A stretch of 64,000 nucleotides of DNA, from the NCBI RefSeq assembly GCF_000350225.1, contig NW_005179315.1, positions 3,524-67,523 of the forward strand, given 5' to 3'. A program made the translations under genes and the position numbers. Shown here piece after piece: positions 33,001 to 45,164 of this stretch; position 1 is the first letter of the stretch; each line of letters opens with the position of its first letter. The notes beneath the pieces were generated by a model. It ran no database searches and was not told the DNA's origin. It worked only from the letters and a program-made list of their open reading frames with translations. This DNA is from Chondrus crispus (taxonomy: Eukaryota > Rhodophyta > Florideophyceae > Gigartinales > Gigartinaceae).

Positions 33001-33209
33001 GCCTCTGAAACGAGCGATATCCAAATCAAACCACAAAAACCCGCAGTTGTCAGCAATGAACGCTATACTGGATAACGACTGGCTTTCTAGGCTCGGAGAG
33101 GTTACGTCATCAATTGAAGACCCCGACAACATGGACGACGGGCTTGCATCCGAGCTGGAAAGCATCTCTATTGGTGCACGTCTAGAACAGAAAGATTCAA
33201 GGGAGTTGA
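30071..33209 (+). pseudogene. TNP2-like (CACTA/En-Spm class) transposase, 5' part
   Basis: ATG 30071 (MKTSGKRRRRHLPSSGRS); the N-terminus is basic, then acidic. One frame throughout, with TGA at 31397-31399 as the only stop before element B. The catalytic region begins YRVILYSDDFQPF, the hallmark of the Transposase_21/TNP2 family; then come LIPDILKCTTEGIEV, GDYPAATHTLD and TPCHLCTFRKYS (CxxC), and further on FQELLFEGAHQPLKRAI, a likely site of the last acidic residue. Element B inserted at 33209/33210. Joined across B, the protein is about 1330 residues plus the TGA codon. The superfamily call rests on motif recall. Confidence 0.6.
33205..33209 (+). repeat. Target-site duplication gttga, left copy
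   Basis: gttga immediately before the 5' LTR of element B; identical to 47958-47962. Confidence 0.95.
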
Positions 33210-34227
33210 TGTAGTGCAATACCCGTCTCGGGTAGGGAAAAAAGGAAGTGAAAAAGGAAAAAAAATTGGATACTGTAGTCCGGGTTTGGGGGACACACGT
33301 GTGCGACGAAGCGCACGATTATTTTAATTATTTAATTTATTTATTAATTAGATCTAGAATCTAGAGCCGGGAGCTACTGTACTCGCCCCGGCGGGGCTCT
33401 ATATAACTTAGCCCTTTGACTGAACAAGTCAATAAACCAACCCGAGTTGCCGGAGTTGAATGTCGCCTTGGTCGGAGTCCGTCTCTACCCAGACGCTCCC
33501 TTTTACCTAAGCCTACGGCATCCTCTATTGCTTGGGGGTTCCCTTTTCTCTTTCTTTTATTTCCCTATCCTTTTCTATCTCTAATTCTACCTATTTTCCC
33601 TTATCTTGAGTTGGTGCCATCGGCCTCGGTTGCGACCGAACCGGTGTAGGTGTCTTTGCCATCGGGCGACACAGTTGACGTAGCGCTGCTACAGTGGCCC
33701 ATTTTCCGACGGAGACCGTTGCAACGACGTCTCCCTCGAAGGGCTCCGTCGTGTTACGAGCCAGTGTTGGTGCCATCGGCCTCGGTTGCGACCGAACCGG
33801 TGTAGGTGTTTCGAGCCATCGGGCGGCACGGTTGACGTAGCGCTGCTACTTTCATTTCATCCCGTCGGGCTGCGTTGCGACGCCCCCGTCGAAGGCCTTG
33901 TCGCGTTACAAGGTGTCGAAGAAGCTCAACGAGCATTGGCCTTACAACCCAGTGGAACCGGGGTATCTACGTACGCGTCCCACCCCACACTCGTCGAGCA
34001 GTTCTCTTCGCAAGTCTCTACCACACCGATCCCGGGCCGGGCTGTTTCTCTGTGCCCCCCGCATCAGGGATCTGAGCTACTACGAGTCGCAAGCTCGTTT
34101 AAACGGAGAAGGGAGAGTCGGACACTCCGTAGCGCTGTGCCATCGGCAGTTCTTCTTTTTGTTGCTGTTGTTGTTTTTGCTGGACCATCGGACCGCGGTC
34201 TCTGCCCGACAGGCGCATTGCACTACA
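33210..34227 (+). repeat. 5' LTR of element B
   Basis: 1018 bp, TGTAGTGCAAT...ATTGCACTACA (11-bp perfect terminal inverted repeats). TATA-like CTATATAA at 33399-33406. A 43-bp block starting TTGGTGCCATCGGCCTCGGT occurs twice, at 33611 and 33767 (156-bp period). Confidence 0.95.
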
Positions 34228-34231
34228 AAAG

Positions 34232-34244
34232 TGGTCTCCCGACC
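34232..34244 (+). promoter_or_regulatory. Probable tRNA primer-binding site, element B
   Basis: TGGTCTCCCGACC starts 4 bp after the LTR, beginning with the TGG expected to pair with a tRNA CCA end. The corresponding tRNA was not identified. Confidence 0.55.
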
Positions 34245-34395
34245 TAGAATTAGCGTACAGGAGACCCGACCTAGAAACTGCGTAAGCTGGAACGGACTAC
34301 AGGAGCTTTATCTGCGACGTAAGTTTATTCAGGTGCGGTGGCGTCTTTCTATTTTTTTCTTTGTGTTAAGTTTGGTTCGTTTTTGGAAACGAACC

Positions 34396-36701
34396 ATGTC
34401 GACAAGCGCACCCAGGGACGTCGGTCCCGGGGCGAGTAGGAGCGGATCGGCAAGGGCGTCGAGGATCCCGCGAGGTCCTCGCAACCGAAGCCAGGCCAAT
34501 ACGGCCACGGATCCCGAAGGTCAAGAATCCCCGACGGGGATTGAAGCCGACAAGGACAACCTATCCTACAGGTTCGAGAAGATGGGCGAGGAAATTCGCC
34601 AAGAGATGACGAAAAATCTCGACGCTGAATTAGCCCTCGTCTGGAAGCAACTGGAGTTGCAAGCATCCGAGTTCCACACCGTTTTAGGAGAGCTATCGGC
34701 TCGAGTGGATCTCGTCGAGAAGGAGCGAGGAGATGCGACCGACGGTCTGGAGCCGGAGGTCCTAGCCTCGTTGGAAATTTCGGTCAACGACGCGAGGCGC
34801 GACGCGAATCAAGCCTTGGAGTCCTTAGGAAAATTTAGAACAAGCATCGATGACCGATTCGATCGCGCCGCGCAACGTCTCAAGGACCTCGAGCAGGCCG
34901 CGGATCAAGCTCCGCAAGGATCGGACGACGAGCCGCTCCCTTCGGGTAGAGAGGGCGACCGTCGGTCGAAGAAGGACAAGCCCGCTCGGCAGCAGAGTTC
35001 CAAGTCGAAGCCCTCGAAGAAGGACAAGCGACGTGCAAGCAAGGGTCACTGTAGTGACGATCCGGAGAACCGCGACTCACAGTCGGAGTCGCTTGGTCCC
35101 TCCGAAGATGGTAACGGCGGTTCGTCGAACCATTCGGGCGATTCCAAACGCCGTTCAGAAGACGGAAACGGCATTTCGTCAAGCAAGAAAATCACCTCCA
35201 GACGAGGCGGAATCACTTCGTCCGCCTCGCAGAGAGACAAGGACGCGGAGCCCGAAGATGTCGCAACGCGGCGCGGGCCGCGATGGGAGGAGTTGGAGGA
35301 GCTGAATCCGACCAACTACCTCTTCAAGAAGTTACTTTCGTACCGAACGTACCGCTTGCGGAACCGGCAGACATATTTGTCAAGTTCCCGGCGGACCGCC
35401 GTACGAAAAATCAGGAGAGATATTCCGCCTAAGGTGAAGAAGGACAACACGTTCACAGGTGAGGACAGGGTCCTTGTGTTGGATTTTTTGGCAAAATTAG
35501 TTCAAGAGTTCGATACTCAAGAAATGAACGAGTGGCAAGCGATCCGCTTGTTGCCCGAATTTTTAAACGGCATCGCCTTGAGACAGTACACTTCGGTGTC
35601 TCAGACGACCGGGCTCATCACGGAAAGGTATCCGTTTGGCCGGAGGCCGTACAGTGGTTGTTGAGGAGTTTCGCAACCGACGAGGCGATCCATCAAGCCG
35701 TGCTCGCATTGCGAGAAGTTCAGCAAAGACCGTCTGAAGACGAGATGGAATTTTATATCCGTCTGACGGACGCAAGCAATCGATGTGGAAACGTATATTC
35801 GATGGAAGAACAGATGACGATGTTTATTGAAGGACTCGATTCGAGTATCAAGCCGATGGTATCTCAATACCGGCAAGACAATCGGGACGTTTCATTTTTG
35901 AGACTAGTTAATTACGCGAAGGCGCATGGCTCGGCGAGCCGCGCTAAGGACAAGAAGACCAAGAAGGTCACGATTCAGACGCCGTCGACAACTAGGGCGG
36001 GTAAGAAGCCGAAGGCTTCTTATCTCGGTCGCAAAAGTCACGCCGCAATCCATTTAGCCGAGTCCCTGTCCGCATCAGATGAGCGCGGTGCGCATGGAAG
36101 TAGCGAAAATCACTACGAAGGAGCGTTAGTAGCCGAAGGCGAGTTCATTGAGCCATCGGAGGGCTACGGACACGAGGACTACGGGGACAGCGGGTCGTCA
36201 ACTTTACCGACACCCGCATACACGACGGAGTCGTTTTCAGAGCCCACGGACCCCGTGATGATGTTTCGGGGGCGCGGCCACACGCCGGCGCCGCGCATTC
36301 CGATGTAAGACAAGGGTACGACGTTTCGAAGGCCAGGCTGGATGGGAAGGCCGCAACGTCAAGGAAGGCCGCCGGCCCGTGGAGGACCTAGGACGCAGTA
36401 TCCCGTCAAGACGCACGGACTGGTGTGCTATCATTGGTATGAAAAGGGGCACGCCGTGCCAACGTGCATTCTTTCCCTCCGGGAAATGCACCGAGTTTTG
36501 GAGAATTATGAGGCGTTGTCTCCGATGGAGAGGTTAGGGATACCATCGACGAGTTATCTGAAGGTCAAGAACTGGTTCGATTCGCAGACGGCGAGCACGC
36601 CGAGTGCTTCAACGCCGAGGTCGAACCAACCCTTCAGAGGGCCCGCCGCGGGGCCCGCGCCGTCGGATGTGAGAAGGATCCCGCAGCGGCAGGAAAACTA
36701 G
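34396..36701 (+). pseudogene. gag: Gag of element B, frameshift and stop
   Basis: ATG 34396 (MSTSAPRDVGPGASRSG). Segments in order: basic low-complexity head; coiled-coil-like region (ELALVWKQLELQASEFHTVL); Lys/Ser-rich linker; capsid part (FTGEDRVLVLDFLAKLVQEF). The frame changes near 35620 to the one carrying VWPEAVQWLLRSFATDEAI and MTMFIEGLDSSIKPMVSQY. A TAA at 36306 interrupts before the nucleocapsid. The zinc knuckle (36426-36467) reads CYHWYEKGHAVPTC: the second Cys is Trp, so CX2C is lost. Pol follows in the -1 frame. Confidence 0.75.
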
Positions 36702-39700
36702 AGAGGGGAATCTCGCATGAGTCGCGAGAGGCACAGGGTCGACGTACTGTGCCCGGGGCTCAGCCCCGTTCCCCGTCTCTAAGGGAAAAATCAGGCCCCG
36801 ATGAGGAGGTTGTTGGATTGGTGGATAAGCCCAAAGGGCCAGCTCAAGTCAAGAAAATTTTGAGCCGAGCCCGAGATCATCCTCTGGAAGAAGTTCGAAG
36901 ACCCTGGTACAGGGTTAAGCGAAGGGAGTGTCCCGAGAAGATTTTGGTTCTTGCGCGAAAAAACTACAAAGTTTACGCGGACATCGGATCCACAATTGGA
37001 TTGATGAGCCGGGTGTTGTCTGTTTTAGACACCGGCGCGGTACCAAACCTTGTGCGAAAATCGGAACTCCCAGCTGGAATGGAATCTCTAGTGTCCTACG
37101 GACCGACCCAAGACATTGGCGACGCGAACAATAGGCCACTCCGGACTCTCGGCACAATTAGAATGCCTGTGAGGCTTGGAAAATTTGTGGCCGCAGCCGA
37201 GTTTATTGTATGCGAAAAACTAGCCGTCCCGCTAATTCTAGGCGCGGACTACTGTGACCGGTTTGTGGAAGCAATTTATCCAAGGAAGAAAACGGTTGAG
37301 TTGGCGGATTTCTCGGAGGTCCCGATAGTTAGGCGGTTCGCGACGAGAAAAGGGAAGAAGAATCTCGTCGCGGGAGAGGGCGAGAATGATGGAAAGGTGG
37401 AGCGAATTTCCCCTAAGGTAAAAGTGGCAAGAGCCACGACTATCGAGCCAGGGACGCAACGCGTCGTGGAATGCACCTCGAAGAGGGCGGGCTTGGTTGT
37501 GGTTCAGCCGTACTCGTCGTTGTACGAAAGGCACGGGCTGACGTGCACAAATGGTGTTGTTCAGGTCGAGCCTGACAGGCCATTTCGTTTACTCGTTGCG
37601 AATTTTAGGACGTACCCTGTCAGGGTGCAAAAAGGCCAAGTAGTGGCAGAATTATTACCGCACCCGAGAGCCGCGCTCGAGAGCAAAACCACCATTGGAG
37701 AAGTTCTCGGAATTCAAGAAAGGAAGAAGGAAAATTTTCCTAATTCCACCAAGACGCCTACGGGCGAGACAAGATGCGAACCGTCGGATCAAGCGCGCGA
37801 GGACCAGCCAGAAGAACGGTCGGCAGGGCTCTCCGCGTCGGCATCTACGAAGCCACAACGCAGGATTGAGCCGCCACCGCCGGACGTGGAGGACCTCGAC
37901 CTGAGCCACGTGCCGGAACGGCTGCGCGAGCGGTTCCGTAGGATGTTGAAGAAGTATTCAAGGATGTGGGATGGGACGCTTGGCGAAATTAATACCACCG
38001 TCCATCGGATCGAGTTGATCCCCGAGACTCGTCCCATCGCACAAGCCCCGTACCGGGCCGGGCCTAAAGCCCGCGAAGTAGAAGATGCAGAGGTGCAGAA
38101 GATGTTGGAGGCAGGAGTGATAGAACCAGCGCAGTCAGAATGGGCGTCGCCCGTGTTGCTGGTGCCCAAGCCGGATGGGTCAATGCGTTTTTGCGTAGAC
38201 TACCGCAGGCTGAACGCAGTGACGGTGAAGGACACGTACCCCTTACCGCGCATGGATGAGTGCCTGGACTCGCTTGGTGACACCAAGGTTTTCTCTGCGT
38301 TGGACGCGATCTCGGGATATTGGCAGATGCCTATCCCTGAGCGCGACCGCGACAAGACGGCATTTTCGTGTCACTCAGGACTGTATCGCTTCTCAAGAAT
38401 GCCCTTCGGGCTAACTAACGCGCCAGCGACGTTTCAGAGAGCAATGGATATCCTGCTCTCTCCGTTCCGTTGGAAGTGCTGTTTGGTGTATCTGGACAAC
38501 ATAATAATTTTTAGCAAGTCGTGGAAGGAGCACATCGTGCACGTGGATGAAATACTTTCTGTATTGGAGAAGGCAGGTGTGAAGCTAGCTTCGCAAGTGT
38601 GAATTTTTCGTCGAAAAGATCAAGTACCTGGGCCATGTAGTTCGGCCAGGTACACTGGAAGTGGACGCTGCGCAAACCGTCGCATTGGAACAAGTGAGGT
38701 ACCCTCAAACGCAGACCCAGCTCAGGAGCTTCTTGGGACTTTGTAATGTCTACCGCAGATTCCTTCCGCATTATGCGAAAATCGCGCATCCGCTCAATCA
38801 ACTGTTGAAGAAGGGACAACCTGTCCAGTTGGAAGGATTCAACGAACCGTGCAAGAAAGCTTTTCATAAGCTCAAGGACGCCATCTTGGCACCGCCGGTG
38901 TTGGCGCTGCCGAAGAAGGACCTACCCTACTCGGTAGATACCGATGCGAGCGACTACCAAATAGGCGCTGCACTATTTCAAACACACCCGGATGCGCAAC
39001 GCAAACCCATCGGGTTCTTTTCAAGAACGTTAGCCGCAGCCGAGAGAAACTATTCTGTATCAGAAAAAGAATGTGTAGCGGTAATTTGGGCCGTACAGAC
39101 TCTAAGACCATATCTATATGGCGAGCACTTCATTGTGCATACCGACCATGCCTCATTGAGGTGGTTGATGAACGTAACCGACCCCAGGGGGAGATTAATC
39201 AGATGGAGGCTACGCCTCTCGAAATTCGATTTTGAAATCAAGTACAAGAAGGGAAAGGCTAACAGCCAGGCGGACGCTTTGTCAAGGTTGCGAACCGCAG
39301 GAGAAACCGTCGACGAAATCGACGACGAAATCCCATGCTTTATGGCCGAACCGGCCGAGGGTGCAGTGGAGAACGAGGAAAGTTTTGACGCGATAGACGA
39401 CATCCTCGCTCTTGAGGGGGGGACCGCCCCTGATCGCCTCGATCAATTCCAAGCTGTCACTCCGGAGGAGCTCATTCGCGAGCAAGCCGTCGACCCCTTC
39501 TGCAACCGCATCAAGGAAGAAATGGACGCCGGAAAGGTGAGAACGTTCAGCACGGAGACTGAGGAACTGGAAGGAACTCTATGCCGTACCGCGACGGAGT
39601 TTGTACAAGTGGTAATACCACAATCGTTAAGGGACCGCGTCCTAGGGTTGAGCCACTACGCAAAATTGGCAGGCCACCCGGGAGGCAGGAAACTTTACAA

Positions 39701-41153
39701 GACTTTGAGAAGATATTTTTATTGGCCTACGATGGCCCTAGACTGCTATGCAGTCGCGAAGAATTGCGCCGCATGCGCGCGGGAAAGGGTGAAGTTAAGA
39801 AAAAACACGAAGGAAATGAAGCTGTTCACGACCAAAGCTCCGCTGAAATTTGTCGCCATCGACATCCTCGGCGAGCTAATTACAACTAAGCGAGGAAATC
39901 GGTATATTCTCGTGATCAGCGATCGATACTCGAAACTGGTACGAACCGTACCGTTGAAGAAGATATCAGCTGCGCACATCGCACAAGCCTTCGTTCACCA
40001 TTGGGTATTCGTGTACGGACCGCCGGTCAAGCTGCTGTCCGACAATGGAACACAGTTCACGGCCCTGTTCTTTCAGAACGTCTGTCGAATTCTCGGCATC
40101 CGCAATGTGTTCACGACTACGTACCACCCGCAAGCCAACGGCCAAGTTGAGAGATTTAACCGCACGCTGACTTCCGCGTTGCGAAAATACGTTGGAGAGC
40201 ATCCCAAGGACTGGGACTTATTTAGCGACGCTGTGACGTTCGCCTACAACACACAAGTTCATCGAACTACGAACATTGCGCCCTTCGAGCTGGTGTTGGC
40301 TCGGGCGCCGAGAAACATTGCGTTACAAGCGCAACCAACATTGGAGAATTTCAGCTCGTCACGAGCATACTACCTGAAATGGCAGTCGTGGTTGGAGAGC
40401 CTAATGCGAAGCGCCGATAGGAGTTTGCGAAAGGAACAAGCCCGGTACAAGCGAAATTTCGACGCACGCCTTCGAAAACCGCAATACGAGATCCCACCGG
40501 GGTCCTACGTGTTCCTCCGGAAGGAGCAGGGCACGGCTAGCGAACCGAAACACAAGCTGGCACAAGTCGCTACAGGACCTTATGAGGTCAGAAGATCGGA
40601 CCAACATACGGTAGTCATTGCCATTGGCGATCAGGAGGAACGCGTATCGCGAGACAGGGTGGAGTTAGCCCCAAGCCCGATGGACTATGCGCCAATAACT
40701 GGCCTACGTCAAGCGCTACAGTTCTTGCGAGAGCCGGAGCTAAACGAAGAAGGAGAGGTACGGGAGGACGACGAACGTCCTCACACCCGTGAGCCTACGT
40801 CAGGGGACCGGGATAATTTAGTCGGTCAAACGCCGACAGCGGAGACACCTCCAGGTCTACGAGAGTTCGGAAAGTCCAGAGATGACGATGAGCCGCTGGC
40901 TCTTCGGAAGGGGGAACGACAGTTGGACAAGCAGGAAGAAGGAACTGAGAGTCAGGAGTATGTGATCGACAAGATCGTGGACCACGGCTACGACGGGGAC
41001 AAATTAATTCTGAAGGTGGAATGGTACGGTTATACGCCTGAGGACGCGACGTGGGAGCCCATTGAGCAATTGCCCCGCAGCGCGGCCGTCACGTATTTCC
41101 GCAGGAAAAGATTATCCTTGCCCGCGCAGATCGCGCAAGCGCAATCAGGATAG
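36701..41153 (+). pseudogene. pol: Pol of element B, frameshifted
   Basis: The frame is open from within the end of gag. Protease VLDTGAVPNLV (Asp codon 37028) and LILGADYCDRF; RT with QAPYRAGP, FCVDYRRLN and an active site reading YLDN (38489-38500) instead of YLDD; a net +1 shift near 38590 before CEFFVEKIKYLGHVV; RNase H (VDTDASDYQIGAALF); integrase zinc region, then DD35E (AIDILG, LSDNGTQF, QVERFN); an intact chromodomain ends it (YVIDKIVDHGYDGD, WYGYTPEDATWEP). Stop at 41151. Closely parallels element A pol, without A's tandem repeat. Confidence 0.85.
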
Positions 41154-44100
41154 TGGTAACCAAGAATTTCACATATCAGTGTTAGTGCGGTAATCCGCGC
41201 GGGGCAGAGCGAGCCGACCTGAAGGTCCAGAAAAGGAGAATGATGAGATGGAACGAACCAGGTGAGGGGCCTTCAGACAGCCAACCCGCAAGTAGACGCA
41301 GCGCGCGCACGAGTAGGATGAGCGTCGTGATGAGATACTCAGGTCGGAAGTCGCGTAACGATGTGCCAAGCGAGAAAAGAACGCTGGAAGAACGGGAACA
41401 TAGGCTGGAAAGTCCACCTCCTTCACTCTTACCTTCATATCTGTTCGGTCTCGTTTTTGTTTTATTTGTGATTGCTTTTGTGTTCTTCTATTTTATTTTA
41501 TTTTTGAGACGTTAGGGACACGACCCCGCACCGCGGAGGTCCGTCAGCAAGTCTGTGAGAAGTCCAAGGAGGACATTGAAGAGGCGATGATCTTCGAGAT
41601 CAATTCCGCCTTTGACAAGGTTACGGCCGACACCCGCGTCGCGGGATTCTCACCATTCAGGGCAAGGCTGAGGAGGAGCTAAGAGACGTAGGAGAACATG
41701 ACTCTACGACGGGTGTTCCTACGCCGTGGATGGAGCCAGAAGGAGATGAGGCACTACACACCGGTTGGCTATCATAAGTCCTCTTACCATTAGTTCTTTG
41801 TTTTTATGTTGTTCGTTTTTGTTTCGTTTTCTTTTTATTTGTTTTTCGTTTTTATTTTGATGGCAAGGACATGACCCCGCACCGCCGAGGTCGATCAGCA
41901 AGTCTACGAGGACCAAGAGAAGGACCATAAAGAGGATACCCCCACGCGAAAGGGAAGGGGGCCCCCAACAACTAAAGGAAGAGATGGACTGGCCTGGATG
42001 AGGGGAAACGCAAAGGAGAGTCAAGGACGACCATCGCGGTGACGTCAGCGAAAGCTGCTGTAACAAAAGAAGGACCAGAAGTCTACCAGAGACAACCCGT
42101 CACCAATCATGGTCCACAGTGGTAGTTTACCCGACCGACGATCGTCATGACGCTTCCGTGCTCCCTGCGTGCAGTGCTACTGCACAGTATGGGCGAATCA
42201 CAACCAGGATATAGCCGAACGCAAGGAAGGAAGAGGCGACACAGACAAAGAGGACCGCTTCGCGGATTGGCCTTCAAGCAGTTTGAGCCAGCGATAAGCG
42301 AGAGATGTTTTTACGCGGCGTGAGGACCCGCAAACTGAGGAAAGATGCAGGAAGCTCAAGGACGTAGGCTGAAAAAAATATGAAGTGAGCTGAGTTGGGA
42401 GAACCCCCGCAGATGACCGGACCGGCGTGCAACGCCACGCTAGGCAATGGGAACTCCTGCAGAGTCCCGGATGAGGTAATGAGTCTACTGGCACACACAC
42501 GAGCGGCACCGACGCGTGTAGGCGACATGACGTTTGGATCGGCAATGCGCCCTCATCAGAGCTGAGTTACACAGAGAGATCACAAGTACAGTTCGTCAAA
42601 GAGGAGACAGACGGAGGGGCGTTCCGAAGCCAAAATGGAAGAAGAAGTATCACTGGGATTTTAATCAAATTTAATGAACACGTGTCGCGACGAGCGCACA
42701 AGATGACGGCTAATTTTTGGACAAGTGCGAGACACACGCACAAGTACCGCCCGCGAGGTCGTGCACAGCACCAAAAGGCCGGACAGTAGGAGCTCACGGG
42801 AAGAATGGGCGCCAAGTTGGGAGTGCCGTTTAAGGGATCCTTTGCATGACAGGAAATCCGACGCAACCCTGAGCTGGGAACCCCAAAACTTCGTCGAAGT
42901 TACAGTGCACATTCCCGAAATGCGCACGCGGTCGGATCGCGAATACTGCGACGGCGACCACGCCCACCACCCCGCACCGGTACCGATCGACAGTGATAAC
43001 GTTTAACATGTCCTCATCGAGGACTTACTCACCCATTTGTTCACACTAATCCCTCCTCAGAAATTTTTGGTTGTACCGTTTCGTTCCGCCTTTTCCTTGT
43101 GTTTTTGTTTTTTTTCTTTGTTTGTTCCGCTGATGCGACGCAGAGAACAAGAACCCCGCACCGCGGATAACGACGAATAAGTTTTTTGACACACACAGAC
43201 CGGCGATCCAAGATTAATTAAGAACTGCCAATCGACAATCGAAGTCAAGTGATCACTTGGTGCGTCACACCGAGAGGGAGAGCGAGTTGCTTTGTTTTGT
43301 TTTCCGTCGTACAGGGACGACAAGTCACAAGAGTTCGTCCACCCGCCATGAGGACAGTGCTGTAAAAGGAGACGGAAGAGAGTCTGAAGGACCAAAGTTA
43401 ACTCGATAACCGAGACCATGCTCGTAATGAGAACTCGCTCCCACTACGGGGCTAAACTTTCTGTGTGTTAGCTCGAGAGTCAGAACGCGCATATCGGCGA
43501 CGAGGGGAAGGATGATGGGCGGCGGCGAGTCACCGTCCCGCGCCACGCTTCGTTTTTCTTTGTTGAGTTATTCATCATCAATCCTTTCCTTTTATAGCTC
43601 ATCAGAAATTCGTCTCCGGTGAGAAGTGGATCGGAACATAAGGACAACGTCAGAGGAGGATTAAGGCATTTCATACCGTCAGAACGCGACCGACGACAAC
43701 CTGCAAATTGCTGTTCACAACTGTGAACCTGTCCCCACCACTCAGACGAGAAGCCATGAGGAGAGAAAATGTCGCAATAATTGAAGGACGACGTCCCGCG
43801 TCGCGGGCTCCTCGCAGCTCCGGACAATCCGAAGCGGAGCTAAGGTACATCTGGGAATGTTACAGTACGACGTAAGTCCCTACGTCATAAGCGAAGCGCA
43901 GTGATGTGGGGAGCCCCCACGCTTGTTTTTCAGTGAGTATTCACGGTTCGGCACTGTAGACCAAGAGGTATACAGGAGGAAACCGGGCTCGGTAATATGC
44001 GGTCGCATGTGAAAAACAGTTGAGGATCGCATGCTGCGGTACTTTGTACCAGGAGAGACAGCCCTCACCGAGACCGGATACGTTCCCGAATTTTTATTGA

Positions 44101-45164
44101 CGTGTAGAGACGGGCGTTGCCAACGTGACTTGCGAGGCTTTTTAATGCGGAGCCACGGTTTGAAGACAGATGAAGTCGTGCGACACTTGGTCGACGGACG
44201 TCGGAAGTCGCGGACCAAGGTCTAGAACGCAGCTGAGTGCTGCCGACGGAAAGCATACGTGTCTACTCGCGAGGCGATGGTATCGGAGCATGTATCCCGT
44301 CGGTGATAAGTAAGAGTTGCAGCGGAGAGTTTAGTGACACTATGCCTCGAACTATGGAGAGACAGAAGAGGAGGTTGCCCACGTTCCCAACCATGGAACT
44401 CGACGTTAGGAAAGTAACCAAAGAATGGACACCGCGTCCGAACTTCGACAATAGGCTCGAAACAATTTTGGACACTTGTCCGCTTGTCAACGTTGTGCGC
44501 CGTACTTCACCCGAGAAAGGCCTGTCGCCGACTCGTGCCCCCATTGAGGCTCGGTCACGAGCGATGAGGCAGGGGAACGTCAAGGGAGAATACAGTGCTG
44601 TCGTGGCGAAAATCTTTCATGATGTCTTTTAAGGGACGTCAATGCTGGACATAGTAATGTGTCACGCACGGGCGAGAGGACAAGCTATTTTTCGGCTTGA
44701 TCCATGACCGATCCGCTCTGCGAGAGCAGGTAAAGGGAGTTTCGAGGAAACACCCCCAGGGAAAAGACGACTGTCTTCATGACTCAAGCGCATGCGGACA
44801 GACCACGTGAGGCGAAATTGTCCGAATAAGCGGATCGCTTCCGAGACTCAAGGAGAGCCAGTAGTTCTGCGATGAGGGATCCAAACGGACCAAGGAGCAA
44901 CTGAGGTTGCGAACATTGGTGTTGTACTGGGGACGACTAATGCAAAAGGGGAGAAAACGACTAGAAAAAAATTGTCTGGGGCCGCCACGCCCCGGCCGAA
45001 TGCAAGAGGAGGTCACAAAAGAGGAGGTAATCTGAGACCAGGGGGTACGCAGGTGATTCATTTTATTGGCTAAAACCTACCGGATGACGTCGATAATCGG
45101 ACGTCACTCCCAAAGGGGTAATAGTCCGAGAACGGATCACGGGGAAGTCGCTCTAAGCGGCAGG
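41154..45164 (+). other. 4-kb spacer between pol and the antisense ORF, element B
   Basis: Mostly non-coding. Three similar units each combine a T-rich tract with (A/G)ACCCCGCACCGC(G/C)G: boxes near 41522, 41873 and 43151, with a weaker one near 42969. Small plus-strand frames occur: 41240-41515 (91 codons, ATG, ending in a long hydrophobic stretch written by the T-rich tract) and 44237-44632 (CTG start; has ATGs inside, e.g. MPRTMERQKRRLPTFPTME). I cannot assign a function to either. The spacer separates two convergent transcription units. Confidence 0.5.

Noticed and set aside
41418..41515. Envelope-like transmembrane protein in element B
   Set aside because: The hydrophobic stretch is written by the repeated T-rich tract; no signal peptide or env features.
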